This document shows positions 18,186-30,059 of a DNA stretch of 64,000 nt, one piece after another. The stretch's first letter is position 1. Each line of letters begins with the position of its first letter. The DNA is from Martinezella rhizogenes (GTDB lineage: Bacteria; Pseudomonadota; Alphaproteobacteria; Rhizobiales; Rhizobiaceae), in NCBI RefSeq assembly GCF_007002745.1, contig NZ_SGNY01000006.1, positions 248,001 through 312,000 on the forward strand. Reading direction: 5' to 3'. A program made the position numbers and the translations under genes. The notes beneath the pieces were generated by a model. The model searched no databases, was not told where the DNA came from, and saw only the letters and a program-made list of their open reading frames with translations.

Positions 18186-18566
18186 ATGGATATGCGTACA
18201 CCTCTCGGAAAGGTTCGCGGCCTCGGCTCCGCCAAGGAAGGCACCGACCATTTCTGGCGCCAGCGCCTGACGGCAGTCGCCAACGTTCCGCTGCTGATCT
18301 TCTTCGTGGTCTTCCTCATCAAATATGCCGGCGCGCCCTATCCGGAAGTCGTCGCGGCGCTGTCCAACCCGCTTGTTGCTGTTATCATGGGTCTGGTGCT
18401 GGTTTCCGGCCTCATTCACATGAAGCTTGGCATGCAGGTCATCATTGAAGACTACGTCCACGCCGAGGTTTCGAAGCTCGTTCTTCTGATGCTCAATACG
18501 TTTTTCGCGGTTCTCATTGGCGGCCTCTCAATCTTCGCCATTCTGAAAATCGCATTCGCAGGATAA
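18186..18566 (+). CDS. sdhD: Succinate dehydrogenase hydrophobic membrane anchor subunit
   Basis: Second membrane anchor of complex II, 126 residues with three hydrophobic helices. [23 protein letters not shown] precedes helix 1, and the segment [16 protein letters not shown] matches the SdhD haem/quinone region. An AAGGAGA Shine-Dalgarno precedes the ATG, 13 nt after sdhC. Confidence 0.95.
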   Translation: MDMRTPLGKVRGLGSAKEGTDHFWRQRLTAVANVPLLIFFVVFLIKYAGAPYPEVVAALSNPLVAVIMGLVLVSGLIHMKLGMQVIIEDYVHAEVSKLVLLMLNTFFAVLIGGLSIFAILKIAFAG

Positions 18567-18572
18567 TCCGCC

Positions 18573-20414
18573 ATGGCATCGATCAGTTCACCTTCCCAGA
18601 ATGGCAAGGCTTACACCTATGTCGATCACTCCTATGACGTGATCGTGGTAGGCGCCGGCGGCGCGGGTCTGCGCGCAACGCTCGGCATGGCGGAACAGGG
18701 TTTCCGCACGGCCTGCATCACCAAGGTCTTCCCGACGCGCTCCCACACGGTTGCGGCGCAGGGCGGCATCGCGGCATCACTCACCAACATGACGCCTGAC
18801 TGTTGGCAGTGGCACCTTTACGATACCGTAAAGGGCTCCGACTGGCTGGGCGACGTTGATGCGATGCAATATCTCGCCATGGAAGCGCCGAAGGCGGTCT
18901 ATGAGCTGGAGCATTACGGCGTGCCGTTCTCGCGCAATGCCGAGGGCAAGATCTACCAGCGCCCGTTCGGCGGCCACATGCAGAATTACGGTGAAGGCCC
19001 GCCGGTGCAGCGCACCTGTGCCGCTGCCGACCGTACCGGCCACGCCATTCTGCATACGCTTTATGGCCAGTCACTGCGCAACAATGCGGAATTCTTCATC
19101 GAATATTTCGCGCTCGATCTCATCATGTCGGAAGACGGTCGTTGCACCGGCGTCGTGGCGTGGAACCTTGATGACGGCACGATCCATCGCTTCTCCGCCA
19201 AGATGGTGGTGCTGGCGACCGGCGGTTACGGCCGCGCCTATTTCTCCGCAACCTCGGCCCACACCTGCACCGGCGACGGCGGCGGCATGATTGCCCGTGC
19301 CGGCCTGCCGCTTCAGGACATGGAATTCGTACAGTTCCACCCGACTGGCATTTATGGCGCAGGCTGCCTGATTACCGAAGGCGCACGCGGCGAAGGCGGT
19401 TATCTCGTCAACTCCGAAGGCGAGCGCTTCATGGAGCGTTATGCGCCTTCGGCAAAGGACCTCGCCTCGCGTGACGTGGTGTCGCGCTGCATGACGATGG
19501 AAATCCGTGAAGGCCGCGGCGTCGGCAAGAACAAGGACCACATCTTCCTGCATCTCGATCACCTCGATCCGGCGATCCTGCATGAGCGTCTTCCGGGCAT
19601 TTCCGAAAGCGCCAAGATTTTCGCCGGCGTCGACGTGACGCGCGAGCCGATCCCGGTCCTGCCGACGGTTCACTACAATATGGGCGGCATTCCGACCAAC
19701 TATTGGGGTGAGGTGCTGAATGCCGATGCCAACAATCCGGAACGTATCGCGCCCGGCCTGATGGCTGTCGGCGAAGCCGGTTGCGCCTCGGTTCACGGTG
19801 CCAACCGCCTCGGCTCCAACTCGCTGATCGACCTTGTGGTCTTCGGCCGTGCCGCCGCCATCCGCGCTGCCCAGGTCATCGACCGTGATGCGCCGGTTCC
19901 GGCGCTCGACATCGCGGCCTGCGACAAGATCATGGAACGCTTCGACAGCCTGCGTTTCGCCAATGGCTCGACGCCGACGGCGGTGCTGCGTGACAAGATG
20001 CAGCGCGCCATGCAGGACGATGCGGCGGTGTTCCGCACGCAGGAATCGTTGGAAAGCGGTTGCCAGCGTCTTTCCGCCATCTGGAAGGAACTGCCTGACG
20101 TCAAGGTTACCGACCGTTCGATGGTCTGGAACTCCGATCTGGTCGAAACGCTTGAGCTGCACAATCTGATGGCCAACGCGATCACCACGGTCTATGGCGC
20201 GGAAGCGCGCAAGGAAAGCCGCGGCTCGCACGCCCGTGAGGATTTCGTCGATGGTCCGTTCGCCGGTCGCGACGATGTGAACTGGCGCAAGCACACGCTT
20301 GCCTGGGTCAGTCCCGAAGGCGACGTCAAACTCGACTATCGCCCGGTTCACACCGACCTGATCGCCGACGGCATCGATCCCAAAAAGATCGAGCCGAAGG
20401 CGCGAGTATATTGA
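18573..20414 (+). CDS. sdhA: Succinate dehydrogenase flavoprotein subunit
   Basis: Catalytic subunit of complex II, oxidising succinate to fumarate on the cytoplasmic face of the inner membrane. The protein has 613 residues. The FAD-binding GAGGAG is at 27-32, and covalent flavin attachment is expected at His58 in [11 protein letters not shown]. The active-site region [21 protein letters not shown] and the [11 protein letters not shown] motif are intact. It starts 6 nt after sdhD. Its TGA is only 2 nt from the start of the next small gene, so that gene is almost certainly cotranscribed. Confidence 0.98.
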   Translation: MASISSPSQNGKAYTYVDHSYDVIVVGAGGAGLRATLGMAEQGFRTACITKVFPTRSHTVAAQGGIAASLTNMTPDCWQWHLYDTVKGSDWLGDVDAMQYLAMEAPKAVYELEHYGVPFSRNAEGKIYQRPFGGHMQNYGEGPPVQRTCAAADRTGHAILHTLYGQSLRNNAEFFIEYFALDLIMSEDGRCTGVVAWNLDDGTIHRFSAKMVVLATGGYGRAYFSATSAHTCTGDGGGMIARAGLPLQDMEFVQFHPTGIYGAGCLITEGARGEGGYLVNSEGERFMERYAPSAKDLASRDVVSRCMTMEIREGRGVGKNKDHIFLHLDHLDPAILHERLPGISESAKIFAGVDVTREPIPVLPTVHYNMGGIPTNYWGEVLNADANNPERIAPGLMAVGEAGCASVHGANRLGSNSLIDLVVFGRAAAIRAAQVIDRDAPVPALDIAACDKIMERFDSLRFANGSTPTAVLRDKMQRAMQDDAAVFRTQESLESGCQRLSAIWKELPDVKVTDRSMVWNSDLVETLELHNLMANAITTVYGAEARKESRGSHAREDFVDGPFAGRDDVNWRKHTLAWVSPEGDVKLDYRPVHTDLIADGIDPKKIEPKARVY

Positions 20415-20416
20415 TC

Positions 20417-20752
20417 ATGGGAAAGCGCATCGGTCTTGTTTTTTTGATTGGTGTTCTAGCGACTGCCGCACCTGCGGTAGCTGCTGAGCGCTACAAGTTG
20501 CGTGCTCCCGGTGGGAATACTGCTGCGGTTTTCAACGACGTCGGCGTATGGAAAACCGCCAAAGCAGCGATGAATGCCCGTATCTCGGTTGGTAATCCGG
20601 TTACGGCGCAGAATTTGGAATGCGTCGCCAGACCTGGCACTAAAGCCGAGGTCATAAAGCGCGAAGGCTCGGTCGCTTATGTGCGAGCCAGCGACGCGCT
20701 GTTCGGTGGTTGCAAGGGTTATGTGAAGTCCGAATTCCTGTCGGCATACTAG
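20417..20752 (+). CDS. Small secreted SH3-like protein inside the sdh operon
   Basis: Protein of 111 residues, not a known SDH subunit. A signal peptide (1-22, hydrophobic core LVFLIGVLATAAPA, cleavage after AVA) predicts export. The mature domain of about 88 residues has two cysteines, Cys69 and Cys99, likely disulphide-bonded. It ends AEVIKREGSVAYVRASD...GCKGYVKSEFL, which reads like a bacterial SH3 (SH3b) repeat; this is a pattern impression only. It starts 2 nt after sdhA and ends 9 nt before sdhB, so it is embedded in the operon. A role in complex II assembly or in the envelope is speculative. Confidence 0.75.
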   Translation: MGKRIGLVFLIGVLATAAPAVAAERYKLRAPGGNTAAVFNDVGVWKTAKAAMNARISVGNPVTAQNLECVARPGTKAEVIKREGSVAYVRASDALFGGCKGYVKSEFLSAY

Positions 20753-20761
20753 GATTTTATC

Positions 20762-21541
20762 ATGGTTGAACTCGCTCTCCCCAAGAATTCCCAGATCAAC
20801 GAAGGTAAGGTCTGGCCGAAGCCTGATGGTGCCAAGAATGTGCGCGAATACCGCATCTATCGCTGGAACCCGGATGACGGCCAGAACCCGCGCATCGATA
20901 CCTATTATATCGATGTCGACGATTGCGGACCGATGGTTCTCGATGCGCTTCTCTACATCAAGAACAACATCGACCCGACGCTGACGCTGCGCCGCTCCTG
21001 CCGCGAAGGCATTTGCGGCTCCTGCGCCATGAATATCGACGGCACCAATACGCTTGCCTGCACCAAGGGCATGGAAGAGATCAATGGCACGGTGAAGGTT
21101 TATCCGCTGCCGCATATGCCCGTCGTGAAGGACCTCGTTCCTGACCTGTCGAACTTCTACGCCCAGCATCGTTCCATCGAGCCCTGGCTGAAGACGGTTT
21201 CGCCGACGCCAGCCAAGGAATGGAAGCAGAGCCATGAAGACCGCCTGAAGCTGGATGGTCTTTATGAGTGCATTCTGTGCGCCTGCTGCTCGACCTCCTG
21301 TCCCAGCTACTGGTGGAATGGCGATCGTTATCTCGGTCCCGCCGTTCTGCTGCAGGCCTATCGCTGGCTGATCGACAGCCGCGATGAGGCAACCGGTGAG
21401 CGTCTCGACAATCTCGAGGATCCTTTCCGCCTTTATCGCTGCCACACCATCATGAACTGCGCGCAGGCCTGCCCGAAGGGCTTGAACCCGGCCAAGGCGA
21501 TCGCGGAAATCAAGAAGATGATGGTCGAACGCCGCGTCTAA
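20762..21541 (+). CDS. sdhB: Succinate dehydrogenase iron-sulphur subunit
   Basis: Passes electrons from FAD to quinone through three Fe-S clusters. The protein has 259 residues. The [2Fe-2S] cysteines are 80, 85, 88 and 100 ([10 protein letters not shown]...LAC). The [4Fe-4S] and [3Fe-4S] cysteines lie in [12 protein letters not shown] (170-181) and [14 protein letters not shown] (from 227). The gene is separated from sdhA by the small secreted-protein gene rather than following it directly. Followed by a good terminator. Confidence 0.98.
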   Translation: MVELALPKNSQINEGKVWPKPDGAKNVREYRIYRWNPDDGQNPRIDTYYIDVDDCGPMVLDALLYIKNNIDPTLTLRRSCREGICGSCAMNIDGTNTLACTKGMEEINGTVKVYPLPHMPVVKDLVPDLSNFYAQHRSIEPWLKTVSPTPAKEWKQSHEDRLKLDGLYECILCACCSTSCPSYWWNGDRYLGPAVLLQAYRWLIDSRDEATGERLDNLEDPFRLYRCHTIMNCAQACPKGLNPAKAIAEIKKMMVERRV

Positions 21542-21573
21542 AGGCGATTCGCTGGCGACGGCAATTTATCCGG

Positions 21574-21600
21574 GCCGCGGTATCCACCGCGGCTCTTTTT
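21574..21600 (+). terminator. Rho-independent terminator of the sdh operon
   Basis: Perfect 8-bp stem GCCGCGGT (21574-21581) with ACCGCGGC (21586-21593), a 4-nt loop ATCC, then TCTTTTT. It starts 32 nt after the sdhB stop. Confidence 0.9.
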
Positions 21601-21689
21601 ACAACCGGGCTTGGGAAATTTCGGTAAAAATTGACCGAAATGGTAATTATCCCGGCCATCGCTTGCGCAAGGTAAGGCTTTAGTAATAA

Positions 21690-22289
<600 letters not shown>

Positions 22290-22381
22290 GCATTTCCGGT
22301 GCATCCGGATTGCTTTCCTCGTTTTGAGCCATTCCATTCGTCGCGGGTGCTGTGCTGCTTCCGCGACCGGGGCGCTTTTCC

Positions 22382-23545
22382 ATGAAGCCATTGCCTGATT
22401 ACAATCATAGTGTCGTTGAGCAGCTCAACGCATTGACGGCAGCTGGCACTTTGCAGGCCGATGCCGCCCAGCTTGGCGTGGCGACGCATCTCGATCGTAT
22501 TCTTGCTGATCTGAAGGCGCGCAAGCCGGCCAAGAAAAAAAGTGCGCTCGGCTGGATGTTCGCGCGCAAGGCCGGGCCTGCCGCCCCCGTCAAGGGATTA
22601 TATGTCTATGGCAGCGTCGGCCGCGGCAAGACGATGCTGATGGACATGTTTTATGAAATGGCGCCGGTTTCCTCCAAGCGCCGCTGCCACTTTCATGAAT
22701 TTATGGCCGACGTGCATAATCGTGTGCACGCGCACCGGCAGAAGCTGAAAAATGGCGAAACCAAACAGGCTGATCCCATTCCGCCCGTTGCCGCCCAGCT
22801 GCTGGCGGAAGCCGAACTCCTGTGCTTTGACGAGTTTACCGTCACGGATATTGCCGATGCGATGATCCTTGCCCGGCTGTTCAGCGAGCTGTTTGCCAAT
22901 GGCTGCACATTGGTGACGACCTCCAACGTCGTGCCCGACAATCTTTATAAGGACGGCCTTAATCGCGGCCTGTTCCTGCCTTTCGTTGATCTGCTGAAGA
23001 CATATGTGGATGTGGTGACGCTGGACAGCCCGACCGATTACCGGATGGAAAAGCTGGAAAGCCTGCCGGTCTATGTCACGCCGCTTGATGGTACGGCGGA
23101 TCAGGCAATGGATATGGCCTGGCGGCACATGACTGCCGGCCATCTCGTTGCGCCGACGGAAATACCAATGAAGGGCCGTTCCATTCTGGTGCCGCGAGCC
23201 AGCGGCCGGGTCGCCCGTTTTTCGTTTTCCGACCTTTGCGAAAAGCCGCTCGGGGCGTCCGATTTTCTCGCCATCGCCAACCGGTTCGATACGGTCTTCA
23301 TCGATCATATCCCGCTGCTCAACGTGGATAAGCGGAACGAGACCAAACGTTTCATCATCCTTATCGATGCGCTTTATGACCACAGTGTCAGGCTTTTTGC
23401 CTCCGCCGCGGCTATGCCGGAGGACCTGCTCGGCAAGCGCAAGGGGACGGAAGGTTTTGAGTTCGATCGCACGGCCTCGCGGTTGTTTGAGATGCGCAGT
23501 GCCGATTATCTCGCGCTGCACCACGAAAAACGGCAGAAAGTTTGA
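22382..23545 (+). CDS. zapE: Cell division protein ZapE (AFG1-like ATPase)
   Basis: AAA-type ATPase of the ZapE/AFG1/LACE1 family; E. coli ZapE associates with the Z-ring under stress. The protein has 387 residues. The Walker A is GSVGRGKT after KGLYVY, Walker B is LLCFDEFTVTDIADAM, and the family-specific FHEFMADVHNRVHAHR segment is present. The frame opens at 22352, but ATG 22382 (MKPLPDYNH) starts the conserved N-terminus. It precedes mdh; in mitochondria the AFG1 relative acts on respiratory-chain proteins, a loose thematic link to the neighbours. Confidence 0.93.
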   Translation: MKPLPDYNHSVVEQLNALTAAGTLQADAAQLGVATHLDRILADLKARKPAKKKSALGWMFARKAGPAAPVKGLYVYGSVGRGKTMLMDMFYEMAPVSSKRRCHFHEFMADVHNRVHAHRQKLKNGETKQADPIPPVAAQLLAEAELLCFDEFTVTDIADAMILARLFSELFANGCTLVTTSNVVPDNLYKDGLNRGLFLPFVDLLKTYVDVVTLDSPTDYRMEKLESLPVYVTPLDGTADQAMDMAWRHMTAGHLVAPTEIPMKGRSILVPRASGRVARFSFSDLCEKPLGASDFLAIANRFDTVFIDHIPLLNVDKRNETKRFIILIDALYDHSVRLFASAAAMPEDLLGKRKGTEGFEFDRTASRLFEMRSADYLALHHEKRQKV

Positions 23546-23559
23546 CACTTTCGTGACGC

Positions 23560-23585
23560 ATTTTCTTACGTTTACGTAAGAAAAT
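23560..23585. promoter_or_regulatory. 12-2-12 perfect palindrome upstream of mdh
   Basis: ATTTTCTTACGT, then TT, then ACGTAAGAAAAT: a perfect inverted repeat of 12-bp arms, 139 bp before the mdh start and just after the zapE stop. The 2-nt spacer cannot form a normal RNA loop and no T tract follows. A protein-binding operator is therefore more likely than a terminator. The core TTACGTAA recurs upstream of sdhC. Confidence 0.6.
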
Positions 23586-23603
23586 AATGATCTAAACGAT
23601 TGA

Positions 23604-24686
<1,083 letters not shown>

Positions 24687-24718
24687 TATTCCAAGCGGCT
24701 CCAAACAGGGATTATTCC

Positions 24719-25912
<1,194 letters not shown>

Positions 25913-25929
25913 TTGAGGGACCGGAAATA

Positions 25930-26832
25930 ATGTCTATTCTCGTTAATAAAGACACGAAGATCCTTGTTCAGGGTCTGACCGGCAAGACCGGTACCTTCCA
26001 CACCGAACAGGCGCTTGCCTATTACGGCACGCAGATGGTCGGCGGTATTCACCCGAAGAAGGGTGGCGAAACCTGGACCGGCTCCAAGGGCGAAAGCCTG
26101 CCGATCTTCGCAACGGTTGCTGAAGCCAAGGAAAAGACCGGTGCAGACGCATCCGTGATCTACGTTCCGCCGGCAGGTGCCGCTGACGCCATCATCGAAG
26201 CCATCGAAGCGGAAATCCCGTTCATCACCTGCATCACCGAAGGTATTCCGGTGATGGACATGGTGCGCGTCAAGGCCCGACTCGACCGTTCGAAGTCGCG
26301 CCTGCTCGGCCCGAACTGCCCCGGCATCATGACGCCGGAAGAATGCAAGATCGGCATCATGCCGGGCTCCATCTTCCGCAAGGGTTCGGTCGGTATCGTT
26401 TCGCGCTCCGGCACGCTCACCTATGAAGCCGTTTTCCAGACATCCAATGAAGGCCTCGGCCAGACGACGGCTGTCGGCATCGGCGGCGACCCGGTCAAGG
26501 GCACCGAGTTCATCGACATCCTGGAAATGTTCCTCGCCGACGAAGCCACGCAGTCGATCATCATGATCGGCGAAATCGGCGGCTCGGCTGAAGAAGATGC
26601 GGCGCAGTTCCTGATCGACGAAGCCAAGAAGGGCCGCAAGAAGCCGATGGCCGGCTTCATCGCGGGCCGTACGGCTCCGAAGGGCCGCACCATGGGCCAC
26701 GCCGGCGCTGTCGTTTCCGGCGGCAAGGGCGATGCAGAGTCCAAGATCGCTGCCATGGAAGCAGCCGGCATCAAGGTATCGCCTTCCCCGGCGCGCCTCG
26801 GCAAGACGCTGGTTGAAGTCCTCAAGGGCTGA
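25930..26832 (+). CDS. sucD: Succinyl-CoA synthetase alpha subunit
   Basis: CoA-binding and phospho-histidine subunit partnered with SucC. The protein has 300 residues. The phosphorylated residue is His257 in [10 protein letters not shown]. The CoA-binding N-terminal segment [16 protein letters not shown] and the [20 protein letters not shown] motif are intact. Followed by a 177-nt structured gap before sucA. Confidence 0.98.
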   Translation: MSILVNKDTKILVQGLTGKTGTFHTEQALAYYGTQMVGGIHPKKGGETWTGSKGESLPIFATVAEAKEKTGADASVIYVPPAGAADAIIEAIEAEIPFITCITEGIPVMDMVRVKARLDRSKSRLLGPNCPGIMTPEECKIGIMPGSIFRKGSVGIVSRSGTLTYEAVFQTSNEGLGQTTAVGIGGDPVKGTEFIDILEMFLADEATQSIIMIGEIGGSAEEDAAQFLIDEAKKGRKKPMAGFIAGRTAPKGRTMGHAGAVVSGGKGDAESKIAAMEAAGIKVSPSPARLGKTLVEVLKG

Positions 26833-26852
26833 GACCACATGAGACCGGTAAC

Positions 26853-26882
26853 GGGCGGCGCGGCTTTATCGCTGCGCTGCCC
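26853..26882 (+). promoter_or_regulatory. Strong hairpin in the sucD-sucA gap
   Basis: Twelve-bp stem (26853-26864 with 26871-26882, two G-U pairs) closing a 6-nt loop, 21 nt after the sucD stop. No T tract follows, so it is not a classical terminator. It may stabilise the 3' end of an mdh-sucCD transcript or mark a processing site. The remaining gap up to sucA shows no gene. Confidence 0.55.
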
Positions 26883-26976
26883 GATGCCGCAAAGACGATA
26901 GACAGACGGCATACCGCCCCGGCGGCAGACAGCAATAATCAAAGCGGCAGGCCGGTGAAACGGCCCTAACGGCATC

Positions 26977-27006
26977 GAGGAGGCGGACGGACAAGTCCGC
27001 AGGAAC
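26977..27006 (+). promoter_or_regulatory. Hairpin between two ribosome-binding-like sequences before sucA
   Basis: A GAGGAGG sequence (26977-26983) is followed by a hairpin GCGGAC/GTCCGC (26983-26988 with 26995-27000), then AGGAAC directly before the sucA ATG at 27010. The stem sits immediately beside the proximal Shine-Dalgarno and could bring the stronger distal one closer or limit access. This is a structural observation only. Confidence 0.4.
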
Positions 27007-27009
27007 ACA

Positions 27010-30006
27010 ATGGCAAGGCAAGAAGCGAACGAGCAGTTTCAGATCACGTCGTTTCTGGACGGCGCGAATGCAGCCTATATCGAGCAGCTCTATGCCCGGT
27101 ACGAAGAGGATCCCTCTTCCGTGTCGCCGGAGTGGCAGAGCTTCTTCAAGGCGTTGTCCGATAATCCGGAAGACGTGAAGAAGGCCGCACAAGGCGCCTC
27201 CTGGAAGCGCGCCAACTGGCCGATCCCGGCAAATGGCGAACTGGTATCCGCACTCGACGGAAACTGGGCCACGGTCGAGAAGGCCATCGAGAAAAAGGTT
27301 CAGGCGAAGGCCGAGACGAAGAGCGCCGCGACCGGCAAGCCCGTCAGCGAAGCGGAAGTGCTGCAGGCGACCCGTGACAGCGTTCGCGCCATCATGATGA
27401 TCCGCGCCTACCGCATGCGCGGCCACCTGCATGCCAAGCTCGATCCGCTCGGCATCGCCAGCGCCGTCGAAGATTACAATGAGCTTTCGCCGAAGTCCTA
27501 CGGCTTCGAGGAAAGCGATTACGACCGCAAGATTTTCATCGATAACGTGCTCGGCCTCGAATATGCGAGCGTGCGCGAGATGGTCGAGATTCTCGAGCGC
27601 ACCTATTGCTCGACGCTCGGCGTCGAATTCATGCACATGTCCAACCCGGAAGAAAAGGGCTGGATTCAGGAACGCATCGAAGGCCCGGACAAGGGTGTGG
27701 ACTTCACGCCTGAGGGCAAGAAGGCCATTCTGTCCAAGCTGGTCGAGGCCGAAGGTTACGAGCAGTTCCTCGACGTGCGTTTCAAGGGCACCAAGCGTTT
27801 TGGCCTTGATGGCGGTGAATCGCTGATCCCGGCGCTCGAACAGATCATCAAGCGCGGCGGCCAGGAAGGCCTGGAAGAAGTCGTTCTCGGCATGGCCCAC
27901 CGTGGCCGCCTGAACGTCCTGACCAACGTCATGGGCAAGCCGCACCGCGCCGTGTTCCACGAATTCAAGGGCGGTTCGTTCAAGCCTGACGATGTCGAGG
28001 GTTCGGGCGACGTGAAGTACCATCTGGGTGCCTCCTCCGACCGCGAATTCGACGGCAACAAGGTTCACCTGTCGCTGACGGCCAACCCGTCGCACCTTGA
28101 AATCGTCAACCCTGTCGTCATGGGCAAGGCGCGCGCCAAGCAGGACCAGCTGGCCAAGCAGTGGGACGGCGACATCATTCCGCTTTCCGAACGCGCCAAG
28201 GTGCTGCCGCTGCTGCTGCACGGTGATGCCGCTTTTGCGGGTCAGGGCGTTGTTGCTGAAATTCTCGGCCTGTCCGGCCTGCGCGGTCACCGCGTTGCCG
28301 GCACCATGCATTTCATCATCAACAACCAGATCGGTTTCACGACGAACCCGGCCTTCTCGCGCTCGTCGCCTTACCCGTCCGACGTCGCCAAGATGATTGA
28401 AGCACCGATCTTCCACGTCAACGGTGACGATCCGGAAGCGGTTGTCTATGCGGCGAAGGTTGCGACCGAATACCGCATGAAGTTCCACAAGCCTGTCGTC
28501 ATCGACATGTTCTGTTACCGCCGCTTCGGTCATAACGAAGGCGATGAGCCGGCGTTCACGCAGCCGAAGATGTACAAGGTCATCCGTGGCCACAAGACCG
28601 TCGCCCGCATCTATGCCGACCGCCTGATCGCGGAAGGCCTGATCACCGAAGGTGATTTCGAGAAGGTCAAGGCTGACTGGCGCGCCCATCTCGAGCAGGA
28701 GTTCGAGGCAGGTCAGTCCTACAAGCCGAACAAGGCCGACTGGCTGGATGGTCAGTGGTCGGGCCTGCGCGCTGCCGACAATGCCGATGAGCAGCGTCGT
28801 GGCAAGACCGGCGTGCCGATGAAGCAGCTGAAGGAAATCGGCAAGAAGCTGTCGACCATTCCTGAAGGTTTCACCGCGCATCGCACGATCCAGCGTTTCA
28901 TGGAAAACCGCTCGCAGATGATCGAGACGGGCGAAGGCATCGACTGGGCGATGGCGGAAGCTCTGGCTTTCGGTTCGCTTGTCGTTGACGGCCACAAAAT
29001 CCGTCTTTCCGGCCAGGATTGCGAACGTGGCACCTTCTCGCAGCGCCACTCGGTTCTTTACGATCAGGAGACCGAAGAGCGTTACATCCCGCTCGCCAAT
29101 CTCGCCCCGACGCAGGCCCGTTACGAAGTCATCAACTCGATGCTGTCGGAAGAAGCCGTTCTCGGCTTCGAATATGGCTACTCGCTTGCCCGCCCGAATG
29201 CGCTGACACTGTGGGAAGCCCAGTTTGGTGACTTCGCCAACGGCGCGCAGGTGGTGTTCGACCAGTTCATCTCGTCGGGTGAACGCAAGTGGCTGCGCAT
29301 GTCCGGTCTCGTCTGCCTTCTGCCGCATGGTTATGAAGGTCAGGGTCCGGAACATTCGTCTGCCCGTCTGGAGCGCTGGCTGCAGATGTGTGCGGAAGAC
29401 AACATGCAGGTCGCCAATGTGACGACGCCTGCCAACTACTTCCACATCCTGCGCCGCCAGATGAAGCGTGACTTCCGCAAGCCGCTGATCCTGATGACGC
29501 CGAAGTCGCTGCTGCGTCACAAGCGCGCCACTTCTTCGCTGGCGGAGCTGGCCGGCGAGTCCTCCTTCCACCGTCTCCTGTGGGATGATGCTGAAGTCAT
29601 CAAGGATGGTCCGATCAAGCTGCAGAAGGATTCGAAGATCCGCCGTGTCGTCATGTGCACGGGCAAGGTCTATTACGATCTTCTCGAAGAGCGTGAAAAG
29701 CGCGGTATCGACGACATCTACCTGCTGCGCGTCGAACAGCTTTATCCGTTCCCGGCAAAGGCGCTCATCAACGAGCTTTCCCGTTTCCGCCACGCGGAAA
29801 TGGTCTGGTGCCAGGAAGAGCCGAAGAACATGGGTTCGTGGTCGTTCATCGATCCTTACCTGGAATGGGTTCTGGCGCATATCGACGCCAAGTACCAGAA
29901 GGTCCGTTACACGGGCCGTCCGGCTGCCGCCTCTCCGGCGACCGGCCTGATGTCCAAGCACCTGGCGCAGCTTGCTGCGTTCCTGGAAGACGCGCTGGGA
30001 GAGTGA
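27010..30006 (+). CDS. sucA: 2-oxoglutarate dehydrogenase E1 component
   Basis: Thiamine-diphosphate-dependent decarboxylase of the 2-oxoglutarate dehydrogenase complex. The protein has 998 residues, the length usual in rhizobia. The N-terminal E2-binding helix region includes SFLDGANAAYIEQLYARYEEDPSSVSPEW. GMAHRGRLNVL precedes the ThDP motif, which runs from GDAAF at 405 to NNQIGF at about 438-443. The C-terminal part carries the EEPKNMGSW segment. A 1057-residue open frame on the opposite strand is a shadow. Confidence 0.98.
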   Translation: MARQEANEQFQITSFLDGANAAYIEQLYARYEEDPSSVSPEWQSFFKALSDNPEDVKKAAQGASWKRANWPIPANGELVSALDGNWATVEKAIEKKVQAKAETKSAATGKPVSEAEVLQATRDSVRAIMMIRAYRMRGHLHAKLDPLGIASAVEDYNELSPKSYGFEESDYDRKIFIDNVLGLEYASVREMVEILERTYCSTLGVEFMHMSNPEEKGWIQERIEGPDKGVDFTPEGKKAILSKLVEAEGYEQFLDVRFKGTKRFGLDGGESLIPALEQIIKRGGQEGLEEVVLGMAHRGRLNVLTNVMGKPHRAVFHEFKGGSFKPDDVEGSGDVKYHLGASSDREFDGNKVHLSLTANPSHLEIVNPVVMGKARAKQDQLAKQWDGDIIPLSERAKVLPLLLHGDAAFAGQGVVAEILGLSGLRGHRVAGTMHFIINNQIGFTTNPAFSRSSPYPSDVAKMIEAPIFHVNGDDPEAVVYAAKVATEYRMKFHKPVVIDMFCYRRFGHNEGDEPAFTQPKMYKVIRGHKTVARIYADRLIAEGLITEGDFEKVKADWRAHLEQEFEAGQSYKPNKADWLDGQWSGLRAADNADEQRRGKTGVPMKQLKEIGKKLSTIPEGFTAHRTIQRFMENRSQMIETGEGIDWAMAEALAFGSLVVDGHKIRLSGQDCERGTFSQRHSVLYDQETEERYIPLANLAPTQARYEVINSMLSEEAVLGFEYGYSLARPNALTLWEAQFGDFANGAQVVFDQFISSGERKWLRMSGLVCLLPHGYEGQGPEHSSARLERWLQMCAEDNMQVANVTTPANYFHILRRQMKRDFRKPLILMTPKSLLRHKRATSSLAELAGESSFHRLLWDDAEVIKDGPIKLQKDSKIRRVVMCTGKVYYDLLEEREKRGIDDIYLLRVEQLYPFPAKALINELSRFRHAEMVWCQEEPKNMGSWSFIDPYLEWVLAHIDAKYQKVRYTGRPAAASPATGLMSKHLAQLAAFLEDALGE

Positions 30007-30059
30007 GAACTCTCCCGCATCGCCCCGCAAAAAAGACACCTGAATAACGGAACTAGATC

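Noticed and set aside
26866..30039. 1057-codon open frame antisense to sucA
   Set aside because: It mirrors sucA almost end to end, encodes His/Arg/Asp-rich sequence without domains and has no ribosome site. It arises from the GC-rich third codon positions of sucA.
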